The position numbers and the translations under genes are program-made. Positions 11,901 to 25,222 of a stretch of 64,000 bases of DNA are shown one piece after another. The stretch comes from Datnioides undecimradiatus (Eukaryota > Chordata > Actinopteri > Lobotiformes > Datnioididae): NCBI GenBank assembly GCA_008933995.1, contig WARS01001600.1, positions 1,302,001 to 1,366,000 on the forward strand. The letters run 5' to 3'. Positions within the stretch are counted from its first letter, which is position 1. Every line of letters starts with the position of its first letter. Below the pieces are notes generated by a model that did no database searches, was not told where the DNA came from, and saw nothing but the letters and a program-made list of their open reading frames with translations.

Positions 11901-14220
11901 ACTAAAGATGAAGCAGCTCTCTCTGCACTTCCAGGTGGTTTGTAGCCTTTTTGCTGTGTGGGTTAAAACGTTGGCAGATCTGGGGTCAGTGAAGCGGCTC
12001 CATGTTGACAAAGAGTGCTGTTAAGAGTTCAGGCAGCTGCTGAAGACCCGAGGCTGACGTCTGTGGCCTGTTGTCGGTCATCGGTTTGTTGTGTCCCGAT
12101 GAAGAAGTGCAGCGGGACGGTAGCTGTCTGAAATCGATTATCACATCTTCCGCTGTCCGTGACCGGTCCGTCATCCTTCGGCGTGGCCACTCTCACACGT
12201 CAGGCAGCCAACATGGAGGACGGCGGCGTCATACAAACCAGTGGTTTTGTAGCGGGGGTGGGGGTTTCCAGTGGAGAGTGGCGATGGATGGCTGCGCTCC
12301 AGTTTTGGCTTCTGACAGGTAACCTTTATTGGACGAGCTCATCCGTCTCCTTTCATTCATCAGAGTTTTCCAGATGGAGCACATCATGTGTGAAATACTA
12401 CTTTTAACTGAGGCAGTGTTTCCCTCCCACTCGGTCCAGCTCGCGTCTATTTTGGGGCCTAACCTTTTATAAACCGATGAGACGCGGAGTTGTTCCTCTC
12501 TCTGTTCGTGTGCACCGTTGTGCGGTATGACTCACTGTGCACGGAGGGCCTGGTGCTCTGTAAATAGATTAACATAAAGGCCGACAGCTTATCTCTGTTT
12601 CAGCCGTGTATAAAAGAGAAGCTTGAATCTGACCTGGGAGCAGGAAGTTTGAAACCAGACATCCTTCCTCTGACTCCTACCTCAGCCGCTTCCTACTCGC
12701 TGTCTCTTCCTACTCCCACTCTCTCTCTCTCTTCTGTTCTTTCTCTTCATCGCCACCTCTTTTCCCTGCCGTATCAGTCTGCCATGCAAAACAGTGTGCC
12801 CGAACTGCAGGGTCACCGTGAGGGCACAGTCCTCACAGACACCACCGCTGAGAGTCATCCCGCCTCGGCTGACCTCTTGCACAGTGCTGTGTGTATGTTG
12901 GTGCAGGGATGCAGACGTACATGGCTGCCTGCTGTCAGTGTGGAGATGCAGAGAGGGCTAACAGGAGCGCAGTCAGAGAGCTGAAGCGGAGGCAGCGCTA
13001 AAGCTGCACGGTTGCAGTTTCCCTCAGGTGTAGGTGCACATTCACATCTGTGGTTCGTCTTGCCGTGTCAAGGGTCAACAGTAGGGACTGTCAGACGGCA
13101 CGAGGAAAGTGAAATTCCATGTCGGGCCAAGTACATCTAACAACTCACTAGCCCGATCGGACAAAAGAGTGCAGGTGGAGTTAAGTACTTTTTGCGGAGC
13201 CGCTGGAAACATCCCATTTTCTCCTCTCTGGGAGCGGGAACGTGCATCCAGCCTGTTATTAAACAGAGCCCGAGCTTGAATCATTAGACTGTTGTATTAA
13301 AACGCTCACGTTATAGTTTTTGTATTGGGAAGTGAAATGCAAACGCACGGGGCTGCGCCTCTGGTTACAGCGTCTCACGTCCATTGTGCGGCCGCGCTAC
13401 GCTGACCTGAATAATTGAGCCGTCCCGTGTGCTGGCGGACGCGCTCTGCAGGAATCCTGTTGCTCGGCAGACGCTCAGCAGCGCTGGCTTCGGTCTGAAG
13501 CGCCCGTGTGATCGCTCCTCAGTACAGTTTGAGGTTATGTAGGTCACGTGTTCTGTACCAAATGTCTATGCTTAAAGAGATGTATTGCTCCATTCGTTAG
13601 ATAAGTGATGTGATGAGTGCTGGTTTAAGCAGCCGTTGTCCGCGCCCGTGTTGGGAGCTCTCCTGAGGTCAAAGTGAGGCTGAGTGTTTCTGGAGCGCCG
13701 GGAAAGGAAGAGTTCAGATCAAAGCAACCGAAAACCCGAACAGACACGTTTTCACACCGCTGCCCCCTCCCACACTTTCCCCAGTGATGTTTAGCATTTT
13801 TAATTAGAGCTCTGCCAAGTGCTCGAGCACACCAATCCGTTAATTATCTAATTTAATTCACGCCGTGTTTCGCTGCAGCTAATCACTTATTTTCTCGGGG
13901 GTAGACGAGGCCACGAGCTCAACAGTGGCACACGAGCTAATTTGGCCGCTGAAGTGACACTTTTGATCTGCTAACACGCCTCCCGGCTCCGCACCGTGTC
14001 AGTGAAACCGGCCCGTGGCCTGCACGCACAGAGCGCCACGTCATTTCTGAGCGCAGCGAGTGACACAGTTTAAATAAGCTGCTGACTGACTGACGCAGGG
14101 CTGCACGCGCTGGACCGTCTGGGTCCTGAGCCAGAAACATGTAATTCACTGTACCTGTGCAAACCACACTCGTGTCTAACTCATCATGGTGAACCTCATA
14201 GCAGGAAGGAGAGCGAGCTG

Positions 14221-14249
14221 CTGTGTGTGTGTGTGTGTGTGTGTGTGTC
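14221..14249. repeat. (TG)n microsatellite
   Basis: Pure TG dinucleotide run of about 28 bp. Confidence 0.9.
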
Positions 14250-15683
14250 TATGAAGCACCCTTGGGCTCCTAACGAGGTCGTTTATCTTCACGCCACGTC
14301 AGCACCCTGCACATCTTCATCGTGCAGTGTTAATCGTCGCTCTGGTGGCCGGCGCGTCCGCCTGGGTCCGTGTGCAGCTCTGACTCAGACAACAGAAGTG
14401 ATTGGTCGCCGGAGAACGTCTTTGGTTTGAAACACACGGGCTCGGAGGGGGAGAGCGCGGACGAGGCAGAGACGATTGAGGGCTTTAGTCTCCCAGGGGC
14501 CTCGTACTGATAAATGACTCGCCCTCTCTTCCCTCTAACCATCATTAAAAATGTCAAATCATTAAAAGCTGCAGTTCTTCATAACACCCCCCCTCCATCA
14601 CCCCCACCCCACCAAACTCTGGTGGGAGACTTGTTCTGCTAGCTCAGCCGGCCTCTTCGTTCCTCCAGCGGAGCTCTCCAGTGTTTGGCAGCTAAGTTGG
14701 AGTTAAAGCTCGGTTACTGCACAGAGCAGATGCTAACAGATGCCTGTGCACCGGCTGGAACCACAGTGTTTACACCGCTGCAGAGCAGGAACACAGGCGG
14801 TACGAACTCCCACAGCTGAGTAGAGGCTGACCAGGCGTGTTCCTGGTGTGTGACCTGAGAGGAACCTGACCACTGTGTTGTCTTTATGCTGCTTCACATT
14901 ATAGAAGCCTAAACATGGCGCGGGCCGTGGTCATCTGTGTCCCCACGTCATTCAGATCCCTCCACTTCTGTTTCCAGTGCAGCTCGCTGGCTGTTCCCGG
15001 AGCTGAGCGCGGGCAGAGGGGGAGCAAACAGGTGGTGATGAGTGAGGGGTACTGGAGAGGCAGCTACTGTGTAAGCTGCGTAAGCCACCCTGCTGTCTCG
15101 TCAGACCACACGCACTATCAGGGCTGGGATCAGTTGGCCGGGTGGGTGTGTGCGTGTGTGTCCCTGCGTTGTTGTTGTTGTTTACTTGTTTTTCTCTGAG
15201 GCTGATCATTTGCAAGATGGAGACGCACCCTGCCGCCTCCTCTCTGAACCAGGGGATCATTTGTGAAGGCAGTGCACCTGCAGCAGAGCTCCAGAGGACC
15301 TGCTGTGAACTACAGTTTGTTGCCATGGTGAGGCCGCCATAGGTGCACCCTGCATTGTGGTACAGAGATCTAAAAAGTGCTGAACAAAGTGATTTTTGAC
15401 TTTGATTGAGTTTCATTAGCAGATCACTTGGTTCACTGCAGGTCTGCTCTACTGTACTCCTCCGCCTCAGCAGACCCTGACGTCTGAAGATGGGCGCCGG
15501 TGCCTGACGCCCGCTTCATTTAATCAGCGTGCGACTCCACATGTCCTCAACGGTGGATGATTAATTTCACAACTTTGTTTCCATCCAGACCCACGCCGCA
15601 GCAGCCCAGCACTGCTTTTGTTGCCAAACATTCCCTCCGCTGCTCATTTGAATGTGTAATTATCGAGATGACTGCGCTCGCTG

Positions 15684-15685
<2 letters not shown>

Positions 15686-15720
<35 letters not shown>
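15686..15720. repeat. (GT)n microsatellite
   Basis: Pure GT dinucleotide run of about 34 bp. Confidence 0.9.
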
Positions 15721-15721
<1 letters not shown>

Positions 15722-17691
15722 AAAGGAGTGAAGGGAGTTCAGACTGATGATGTCTCACTCACCACACACACCACTCTCTGTTCTGTTGGTCAGTAAACGT
15801 CTCGTCTCATTTGCACGCCTCAGAGTCCGTGTTGCTGTCAGAGAAGAGTGGTCTGATTCCTGAAGTCGCTGATCGCTGCTCATCTCTTTAAGAGGGGTCA
15901 CACACTGGAGACGCTCTGCAGACAGAACAACTCCTCCACAGTCCTCGGTGCTTCGTTTTAACAGATGGAGTGCTGCAGCAGTGAAGTAGTGCTTGACCAC
16001 AGGGAGTAATGCTGGCACAGAAGCTGCAGCTCTGCCTGCCACAGCGCGCTCTGGGCTGCAGTGATTCTTTACCTGAGGCCTGTATTTACAACCTGATGGA
16101 GTACCCAGGCGCCTTTTCACTCACTACATTTGTGTGAGCTCTCCACAGAATCGCTGAATCAGTGTCATAACAGCAACCTAAAGTGTGTATGACAGGCAGG
16201 GGACAGCACCGCCCGTCCTTTAATGTCTGAAGAGGAGCGGCCTTAAAGCTAAACATTACGACGGCTCATGAATATTCAGCAGAGCAGAGGTCTCCCTCCA
16301 CATCTGTCCCGCTTTGCTGCCTCCGCTGCTGCCGTCTCATTGTGAGCGGCCTCGTCTTGGCCTGAATGCGGAACTGGAACGAGGCCGGCGCAGGTTTCCT
16401 CAGGAGAGCCGAGCACCGGGGCCGTAGTGGCTCTTAGTATGCATAATGCAAAACATGACGTCAAAGCGTCGCCTCTAATTGTGCTGCAGAGTGTTTCAGC
16501 TCATTAAGATGCTCTGCCGGCTTTTGTTTATAACGCGAGGCTGCAGTAAATGGGCCAGTGTGCTGTGACCCACAAGGCAAATATGCATGTAGCTGGGTTT
16601 GTAGCTGCGCCCAGCGAACGCACCGGAACCCCCCGTCGATGTGCAAACCCCTTCTCACGTGTCCGAGTCGGCCTAATCAAACCTCCCCGTCTTCTCTCGG
16701 GAGGGTCCCGGCAGAGCTGACGCTGTGACCTGTGCCCCGTTGACTCGGCGGGGATGCGCTGTTCTCGAGACGCAGACACTCAGATGGATTAAGAGGTCAG
16801 TTTCCAGTCCCTCAGCCGGCTCGGCTCCTCCGCCCTCATTAAAGGCCGCGGCTCTGCCGTCTGCATTCAGCCTGCAGAGATGGTCCCAGCTTTGCATTGT
16901 GTTGCACTGTGTTAGATGATATTGGTGCTGATGGAAGGATCAATGCACGGTGGCCCCAGCGAGTGTGTGTGATGGGCCTTTCTGTTTGAAAGGGGCAACG
17001 TATCCGTCACGCTGGTGGAGGCAGGTGGTTGACTGTGAGCGACGTGAGGACAGATCGGCAGATTTCAATGATGAATGCCTCCCAGTCTGTAACCCAGCTG
17101 CGGAAACCTGATGAGACCGGTTTGGGTTTACCTGTAGGCACCAGGAAACTGATCCAAGGCTGCTGCTGAATATTTCAGCAGGTCCTAACCCAAAAGCAGC
17201 TGATCTGTACTACAGGCTTAGCGAGTGCTGGCTGCAGTTTCATCCTGCAGGGCCTTTCGTCACTGACCTCAGCGCAGCAGCAAATGTCAAAAGTAACCGA
17301 GCCTCGTATTTGAATTAAAGCCGCAGAATCAGGTCGTTCCCAAAACCAAACACAGGACACATAAAGCCCACTGTGCCACAGAATGGAAAGTTTATGCTCA
17401 GCGCCGAATGAATGACACTGCGTTTGACCTGTGACCCTGACCGCAGCTCACAGGAACAGGAACTGTTCTGTCTGAGCTTCCTGCTGGTCTGCAAGTGAAC
17501 CTGTGCGCAGTCTGACCGAGTTCCCATGACAACCTGGGTCAGGCTCATTTGATCCTCCTTTGTGAAACATCACTTCCCAAGTGATACCCTGAGTTACTGC
17601 AATGAGCAGAGTTTAACTGATAATCCACTAATCCCTCGCTAGACAGCTGCATATTGACGACATGGATGCTCTCTTACAAGTCAGTGGAGTG

Positions 17692-17736
17692 AGTGTGTGT
17701 GTGTGTGTGTGTGAGTGTGTGTGTGTGTGTGTGTGT
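17692..17736. repeat. Interrupted (GT)n microsatellite
   Basis: Two GT runs separated by a GTGA interruption, about 45 bp. Confidence 0.9.
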
Positions 17737-20068
17737 TGCACCATACAGGAGTTTCTGCTGTCAGTGGTGATCTGATTTGTCTGCTGCACAGTCAACAGCT
17801 CCAAGCAGCAGCAGCAGCATCAGCTCTTGTCTCTGCGTGTTTCCTCTATGCTACAAATGGAATTACCCAATCGTGACGGAGAGTTTAGACTCAGTCAGCG
17901 CAGATGAACTCAGCGACCTGCGTTACCTCGTCACCTGACAGGCGTCGTATCACAGCCATATGGCCAAAGCCCCGGACGCCCCTGTGTGTGTCCATAACGT
18001 CTCTCACAGTGTGGCCGGTTTGCTCTGCTCTGAGCAGAAGTGACCAGGGTACTGGATCCACCCGTCCACTGTCAGACTGTGACTTTCTCTTTTTTTAATG
18101 AAGCCACATCAGTGTGTGAGGCGGCGGCGGTGGTGGAGGTGCTCAGATCCACCCGAATGCTGAGGTAACGATAAATCAAAACGCTGCGATGTAACGAGCT
18201 GTAACCTCAGATGTTTACTGATTTGTGTTCCTTCGCTGGCTGTTCTGCGCCTGAAAGCGATCACACCTCGCCATGAGAAGATTTCTGTCTCCTCTCCCCC
18301 ACCCGGAGACGTCCCCGCAGAGGCAGGTTTACCTTTTCATGTGTGCGCTGTTTGAACTGCAGTCCTGTGTGTGTGTGTGTGCGTGGACAGACCCGGGATC
18401 TCTGAGCTTTGGCTCCCGCTTCCAACGTGTGGTTGCCAACAGATTCCTCTCCTGGGTAAACGCAGACATGGAGACGGCAAACTGCTTCTGATCCTCGGCT
18501 GCTGGGCGTGTCTTTGTCTAAGGAGCAGGAAGTCATTTGGACAAATGGGTCTATTATTGACTCGCCCACTCTTCGATCAGCACATTGTAAAGCCATCGGC
18601 CTCTTCTCTGGTCTTAGCTTTTCTTTCCCCGGGCTTCCACGGGTCTGTGATGCATGTTGTTGTGTGTCAGTGTTATGTCTGACCCGTCCTCATCACCATC
18701 TCGCCAGTTTCTCCTGCAGTCAGCTTGGCCCACCCCTCTCCGATCCCCACTCGAGGTCACTCGGCACACCAGACCTCGTCAAAACAAGGCAGTCCTGCAG
18801 CAGGCAGCAGCCCTTGGCGTGGGCGGGCGTTGTTGAATCTGTTATGAATGTGGTGAGTGTGCATTTCTTGGTGCAGTGAAAGCTCCAGTGTGGCTTTCTT
18901 GAGTTAATTCGGGCAAAGTCATATTGCGTTAAGGTTTGTGGAGTTCAGCATAAAACAACCACGTTGGAGCGAAGAGCGCAGGCATGCAGAGAGGAATGCT
19001 GCTGAGCACCGGCTGCAGGGGAGGTAATAAGTGAGAGGAGGGCCATCTCGTCTCCCAGGGGAGAAAGATGAGAGGCAGAGAAGCATGATACATAGGTGGA
19101 GAGCGGGGGATGGTGTCAGAGCAGAGCAGAGAGGAAGAGAGGCAGCCTGGGTGGGGTTCCCTGTCATAACGGAGCTTATCTCCACTCCACATCTTGATAT
19201 CAACAAGCTGCATGGGATTCTTCTGCCGGGCCGAACTCATTGGCCTGACATCTAACCAAAACACGTTTTAAAGACACAGAACCCAATTCAAGAGCAGAAC
19301 AATGGGATTAGTCTCTGCTTCCACCCTTTGGTCACGTTTAGGTGGATATTGACACAAACCCTGTGTTCGCTGGGACCTCGGTGTGCGAGACCTCAGTGTG
19401 TGAGCAACGACGCTGAAGAGGTTTGGAAATCAGTTTGACAGAGTCACCAGCTCCGCTCTGCTGCTGCTGCTGCTGCTGCTGTTGTTGTCGTCTGAACAAC
19501 ACTGCCCTCAGTATCATACAGGAGAGCCAGAGGTTCGACGAGTGTGCGTAATGTCAGAGTGCAGATCTGTACTCGACGGAGTGAATCAGCCGAAGTTGTG
19601 ACATTTTCAACATTTTCAGTTTGAGGTAATTCTCCTGAACAGAAAGTAAAAAGCAGACAGGGTCTGCTTCCCGAGGTAAAGAGGTGGAACATGAGTTCCT
19701 GGTAAATATAGAAATCAGTGTGTCTGCACCGTCGCACAGAGGCTGCCTGTTGTCTCTGTAAACACAGACCGTCAGAGTCCACAGGCTGCAGAACAACACC
19801 GTGAAACCAACACCGCTCGCTCCCGGCATGAGTTCAGACTGACACTCCTGACTCAAACCACTTCACCTCCTGATTGAGCGGATATCATGGTTCACATTTC
19901 AGTCTGCAAAACGTGTGTGTGCATCCAGCACCTCGCCCGGCAGCAGGGACGAGGGATCTGCTTTGAAGAAACCTGAAGTTTGAATCCTGAGCGCTGCATC
20001 GGTGAAATCACATGTTGGGTTTGAAATGATGTTTGAATGCAGCGAGCACCGTTCCCTGACTGGCCCAG

Positions 20069-20072
20069 CGTG

Positions 20073-20108
<36 letters not shown>
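20069..20108. repeat. (GT)n microsatellite
   Basis: GT run of about 38 bp just upstream of the pyrimidine-rich alternative-promoter candidate. Confidence 0.9.
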
Positions 20109-20110
<2 letters not shown>

Positions 20111-20199
20111 ACTCTCTCCACACTTCTTTCCGCCGTGCTCTGGAGGAGCCCGGTCAGAGCATCTGTGAGTGTGGGTGGTTTGGTGCTGCCTGGGACAGA

Positions 20200-20530
20200 C
20201 TCGGAGCACGCTCCGCTCTGAGCCCTCCCCTTCTCCCTCCCTCTGCAGCGCTCCCTCTCCCCCGTCCTCCCTCCCAGCAGCTGTTTTCCTGTCTTAGCTG
20301 GGAACTGGAGCCAAGCCGTTTTTCCCCCCATCCTCGCGTCACAAGCAGGAACTCACCGACTCTTTTTGTCTGCCCTGTCCCACACTCGTCTGGCTCTCGC
20401 CTGTGCTCTGACCTCATTTTGGACGACAGACTGAGGGGCGCGTATTCCCGCTCCTCTGCTCGGCCGCTGCGACTGCGTGTTCACATTTCTGTGTGAGAGC
20501 CGCCTGACTGCTGGGAGAAATGCTTTCATG
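20200..20530 (+). promoter_or_regulatory. spsb4: Candidate alternative spsb4 promoter / 5' exon
   Basis: A pyrimidine-rich, CpG-containing stretch (CCCTCCCCTTCTCCCTCCCT around 20221) leads into CG-rich sequence at 20430-20480 and a good donor, TTTCATG|GTAAGATG, with an exon end at 20530. It is about 4.5 kb upstream of the acceptor at 25051. The exon end would hold two upstream ATGs (20520 and 20528). Weaker than the 7.3-7.6 kb island because CpG density is lower. Both could be used. Confidence 0.3.
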
Positions 20531-23500
20531 GTAAGATGCCTCTTCCCGTCTCACAGGCCACTTCTGGCTCCTGACCTCTTGTTTGCGCCTCTTTCAGTCC
20601 GTGACATTTCCTCGGATTTCAGCCTGTCGCTGAGCTCATCCCGCGCCGACACTTTCCAAAACTCTTCCTTTTGTGCTTGAGCCTGCGCGCTGCAGCAGCC
20701 GGCGCGTCCCAGAAAAACATCTTCAGCGAATGAAGAAGAACATCAAAGCTGCCGCGTCTCGGGTGAAACGCTGCGTTTATAACGTTTAGGTTTGTGATGA
20801 GCTCTGTGATACTTATTTATAGCTCTAACTGGCGTGTTGTGCTCATCACGAGTTTGAACGTGGCTCTGCTGTCCACCTGTTTACATGTCAGACAGTTAAA
20901 CCTGCGTCTGGCTCTGCGGGTCACAGGGAAGCTGTAGCAGCTAGCACGGGACTTTCAGTGTGGCCTTTCACACACGTGACCGACTGAGAGGTGACACATG
21001 ATGGAAGACTCTCTGGGTTGTGTTACAGTGCTGCTGCACCGGGCCGCTCAGCAGCTCAGCCCTGACTCGTAATTGCACCTGGTGTTACCCGACCGTCTGA
21101 GCAGAGCAGACTAATAAAATACTCCAACAGCTTCGAGCGCAGCGCTTCAGTTGGAGCCGTTTTCACATGTAACCCTGCTTTTGTTCTGTGAAGATGGATT
21201 TATGTTCCCTAACGTTAGAACAACTGGGTTGTCGGGGCTCTGCTCAAACTGGTTTTGAATCAATGACCAAACGTCCGTCGGTGTGGAGACGTCGACGCAG
21301 ACAGAGGCAGGCTGAGGAGATGCTGCGCTCGCTGCGTCTTCGCCGATAAAAGTTAAAACGCCTTGTCCTGTGTCAGGGCGACAAAGTGGGTTGGTGTAGA
21401 AAGACGATTCAGAGCTCAGACAGTGTCACGCAACTGTGAACTGTCCTGTGCTCAGACTGTGAAATGGCCAGATGTGTGGAAAGTCACTAGTTCTTGTTTA
21501 GCTTCGTTTAGCCAGCTTCTGCTTTCTGCCTGTAGAAGAATGAAAGGGTGAAATGTGGAAACGTGACAGATTTATAACTGGCTCTGCGTGTTTTCACAGT
21601 TCTGTCTTTGTTAGTCTTTCGTGCTTCGCACTGTGGGCAGGGTTACTGTGACAGCAGCAGTCCTCAGACCTGTGTGCAGGTCCTCGCTCACTGCTGCCTG
21701 TAACGCTGTAATGGATACTCACTGACCGTGTGAGAGCTTGTGCACATACGCGCGCGCTCCTGCACAGTCGTCGCTGCCTCCAGCTGGAGTTCCAGCGCCG
21801 ATGCCTGCCTTTGAGTGGGTGCTACTTCAAAGTCCCCGCGTTACCAGCCGGCATTTGTCTGCCCTACAGCTGCGCGCGTGTTTTGGGTGGGGGTTGCATG
21901 TGTTAAGACTGGCTGCACGTGTTTGATATGCTAACAATGGTTGTCGCGCTACCAGCGGCCTGCTGCACGTCACTGCCTCCTTCGCTCAAGATAACAAGTT
22001 TGCGCTGCGGGTTCTGGTCAAGCTGCATCTTGAACAGTCCCGGCTCCACCTCCCGTCTCCTCCACCCAAAGCAGGATCACTGCTGGGTAATCCTTTTCAC
22101 CAGATTCAGATCCCTGGAACCCGGAGAGGAGTCGGGTTAGACGTCCCACCTCCTCCCCTCTGTCTTGCACGTGTTCCCGTCCTATCAGGGTTTCATCCAT
22201 CACCTGTCACTCACCTGCGCTGTCAGTGTTTCTTTGCTGTGTCATCGGTCCTCTCATCTCTGCCCTTGTTTATCTTCTTCCTCTCTTCACCTGTCGTCTC
22301 CTTCAGTGGCACATGCTCCTCATCAGCTCCTGATCTGTTGAACCAGGCCTCTGTAAGGGGAGATTCGTACTTTCACTTCCAATCGTGAGTCTGGAGCTGT
22401 GCCGTGTCGTCCCCCGGCCACAGCTCCTGGTCGCGCCGCCGTCGGCCCGTGTGAGCGCACAGTCAGCAGTATCTGAACTCTCCCGCCTGCAGCCGTTGTT
22501 CCTGTGCTCACAGTGAGTCCATCATAGCTGCTGTTTCATGGCAGCGGGACGTTTCGCCAAATGTGCAGAGTTTTTCAGGAAATAATCAAATGACCGTAAG
22601 CTCTCACCGCCGCTCGCTGCAGGAAATTGCTCCTCTCCCCTGAGCCGAAGACTTCTGCTCCAATAGGAAACTAATAAACTGTTTTAATTGATAGGTTTAA
22701 TATAAGCCTGTGACACAGGCCGTACGGTGAACGCGCTGCCGCCGGCTGCATCGATCCGCAGAACTTCGGCGCTGCGAGGATTTGCTGAACTCGTGGCAGC
22801 ACATTAAAGTGAACTCAGCTCACGCAAACTTGGATCATCTTGCAATTATTAACCAGCGTTTCACAGTGCCAGGAAGAGAAATCCCCCTTTTCCCAGCCTG
22901 CCGTGTTTCTGTTTCACTTCTTCTTGTGGACCACGTTTCAGATGAAGAGCCTGATCGATAACGCGTGCGTGTGTGTGTCTGACCACTCACTGCACGGGTG
23001 GGGGCAGGCGGTGCAGCCGGTCGAGCACTGGGGTGCAGTTGATTTAAAGTTTGATATTCACCAGCTGGAGGTCGGTGTTTGGTGTCAGCGGCTCCATGTG
23101 GATGCATCACACATTCAGGGTTGTGTCTGCAGAGGCTGACAGGACTCTGACGGCTCTGCCCCCGTCTCGCTCTCCAAACGCCCTCTGGCTGCAGCCGCGA
23201 TCGAGCTGAATCCCGTTTTTTCCTTTCTAATCTGAAGTGGATCGCGGCGTGTGTGTGTATGACTGTGTGTGGCTGCTGTTGAATTGCCCACATCTGTGTG
23301 TGTGTGTGTCACTGCATGGATTGGAGACTAATGGGTCACTGTTGATCTGAAACACATCAGACTGTCCTCTTGGTCTCAGTCGGTGCGTCTCCTGACTCCC
23401 AGGACTCATTTCACTCGGGCTTGTCTCCTAATTGTTCTGTCCTGTGTTTTCCCCACTGATGGGTTAATGTGTGAAGAACTGCCGTGTGTGTGTGTGCCAT

Positions 23501-23761
23501 GTATGTCGCTCCGTGTCCGTGGCCTCAGATCAGCGTTCCTCTCATTCGTTCCTTCATGCGCCGCGTCCGCTGGTATAAATTAATTAAAATGGAAATGCAC
23601 AGCTTGTCACTTTTCATGGGTTGTGGTCATGAGATAGTGTTCTGCAAATGACTTTGTCTGCCAGCTTGTGTGTGTGTGTGTGCGTTGAGCCGTCAGTCAT
23701 GTGTGCTGCTCATCCATCACCTTGTCGCTGTCTCCTGTCGCCTCCACACACACTGAGTTTG

Positions 23762-23799
23762 CCCGCTCTGTGTGAGTTTGCCCGCTCTGTGTGATCAGA
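23762..23799. repeat. 19-bp tandem duplication
   Basis: TTTGCCCGCTCTGTGTGAG occurs twice in direct succession. Confidence 0.8.
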
Positions 23800-24592
23800 A
23801 GTGTGTTGTATTTGATGTAAGACTGGCTGAAGTCAGTTTGAGGCAGACTGATATTGACAGATATCATGTATTGTAATACTGTCTGTCCCTGCTGCATCAC
23901 AGTAAAGTGTCTGTGTGTCTCTGAACTTTTCCCAGACGCTCGTTGCTGCCCCCCCCCCCAGTGGGCGGCGGGTCATTACTGCAGCGCTGGGCTGTACTTT
24001 CCCTGGAAGAACCATGTGGCGTCCTTTCCTGAGAACTATAGGCGAGCGATTGCATATAGGAAAGAGTGACGGAGCGGGAACGAGCAGGAGCGTCAGCGCA
24101 GCCTCTCCCCCTCCTCCTCTGTGTGTGTGGAAATATCCTCGGGCTGACTGTTTGCCTGCTCAGCCTGCACAGGGTTCATATTCTTAGGCTAAAGACTTCT
24201 AAAATATGAATTGCATCACATTTGTTTGCTTGGTGTAGATGGGATTGGCTAGGAGCAGGGAGTGCACTCTGCGTGACTGTTTAGAGGAAGTCAGCAGCAA
24301 GTTTCAGCGAATCCTCGCCGTGTGTGCGTCAGTGTTGTACTGTACCAGAGTGTTTCACCTGAAAGGAGCCTGCATGCTTTCATTAGACATGCATCTGTTG
24401 GTTGATACCTGTCTGCAACCAACGCATTGTGGTCTATGCAGGGACCAGTTTCAGTATGGTCTGTGCTTGGTGTTGATGTGCAGCAGAGCAGCAGCTCACA
24501 TGTCAGACCTGCTGCAGTGTCTTCAGAGCATGCTTTCACATAGCTGAAGGTTTCAAATAACCAAAAAACAGGTATTGGCACAGAGACTCGTG

Positions 24593-24615
24593 AGTGTGTG
24601 TGTGTGTGTGTGTGT
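24593..24615. repeat. (GT)n microsatellite
   Basis: Short GT run. It creates the spurious Thr/His-rich minus-strand open frame across 24291-24803. Confidence 0.85.
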
Positions 24616-25051
24616 CCACACTCCAGAGGAGCAGCTGCAGACAGGAAGTGGTTTTCTGCAGGAGCGCTCGAAGTGAAGAGAAGTTCATCCTTCATTTCTC
24701 CTTCCCTGTCGTTTCCCCGCTCTCTGCAGACCTGGCTGCGAGCCAGAGCTGTTGCTGCCATGTTTCTGCCCGCGCGCCTCCGTCTGACGTGCATACATAA
24801 CAAACAACAAGTCTGTTTTCAAGCTTTATGCGCCATGCGGAGCTGCAGCTAATCTTTATGTTCATCATCAAACAAGCAGTTTATCATTTCGTCCAGCAGT
24901 TGGAGGAAATGTCCACCAGTGTCCCGGAGGTCACACGGGTGTCAGGTGTCTTGTTTAAGCCACGTCTAACGTCTAAAATCCAGTGACGGTGAGTTTTGTG
25001 AAACTTGACGCGAGGCTTCGCTGCTTCATGGTTTCGTTTTGTGTGTTTCAG

Positions 25052-25222
25052 AAGTGTGTTTCCCAGCGGCTGACGACAGCGTGTGTCCCTTCCATCCCGG
25101 ACCCCCCCCGAGTTGTGACTGCGCCCATGAGGTAACGTCAGGACCTACCGCCCCCTCATCACCACCCTCGGTCCATCCATCTCCCTCCCCTCTGCCCCCT
25201 CCTCCCTTGGACCCACCCAGCC
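25052..25222 (+). other. spsb4: 5' UTR part of the first spsb4 coding exon
   Basis: A T-rich acceptor (GGTTTCGTTTTGTGTGTTTCAG, read as tract plus CAG) ends at 25051, 171 nt before the start codon. The exon then runs without interruption into the coding sequence. It contains one ATG before the real start, at 25127-25129, forming a two-codon upstream frame (ATG AGG TAA). GAG|GTAACG at 25131 could act as a cryptic donor. No RNA evidence is available, so the exact exon start is inferred from the splice-site match. Confidence 0.5.

Larger units (their letters stand above)
7620..25051 (+). other. spsb4: Inferred spsb4 intron 1 (no other gene seen)
   Basis: If exon 1 is the CpG island ending at 7619, this whole stretch is intron, bounded by GTGAGT and TTTCAG. 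It has a 14-nt C run (8344-8357), a 17-bp minisatellite (8907-8957), many (GT)n tracts and an alternative exon candidate at about 20200-20530. Blocks at about 10190-10375 and 13790-13900 look like non-coding regulatory DNA. I recognise no protein homology in any frame. Confidence 0.4.

Noticed and set aside
22835..23293. 152-residue minus-strand open frame
   Set aside because: No recognisable domain; overlaps another open frame of similar length in a different phase and a GT repeat.
24291..24803. 170-residue minus-strand open frame
   Set aside because: Its His-Thr stretch comes from a GT microsatellite. Composition is unlike protein and no family is recognised.
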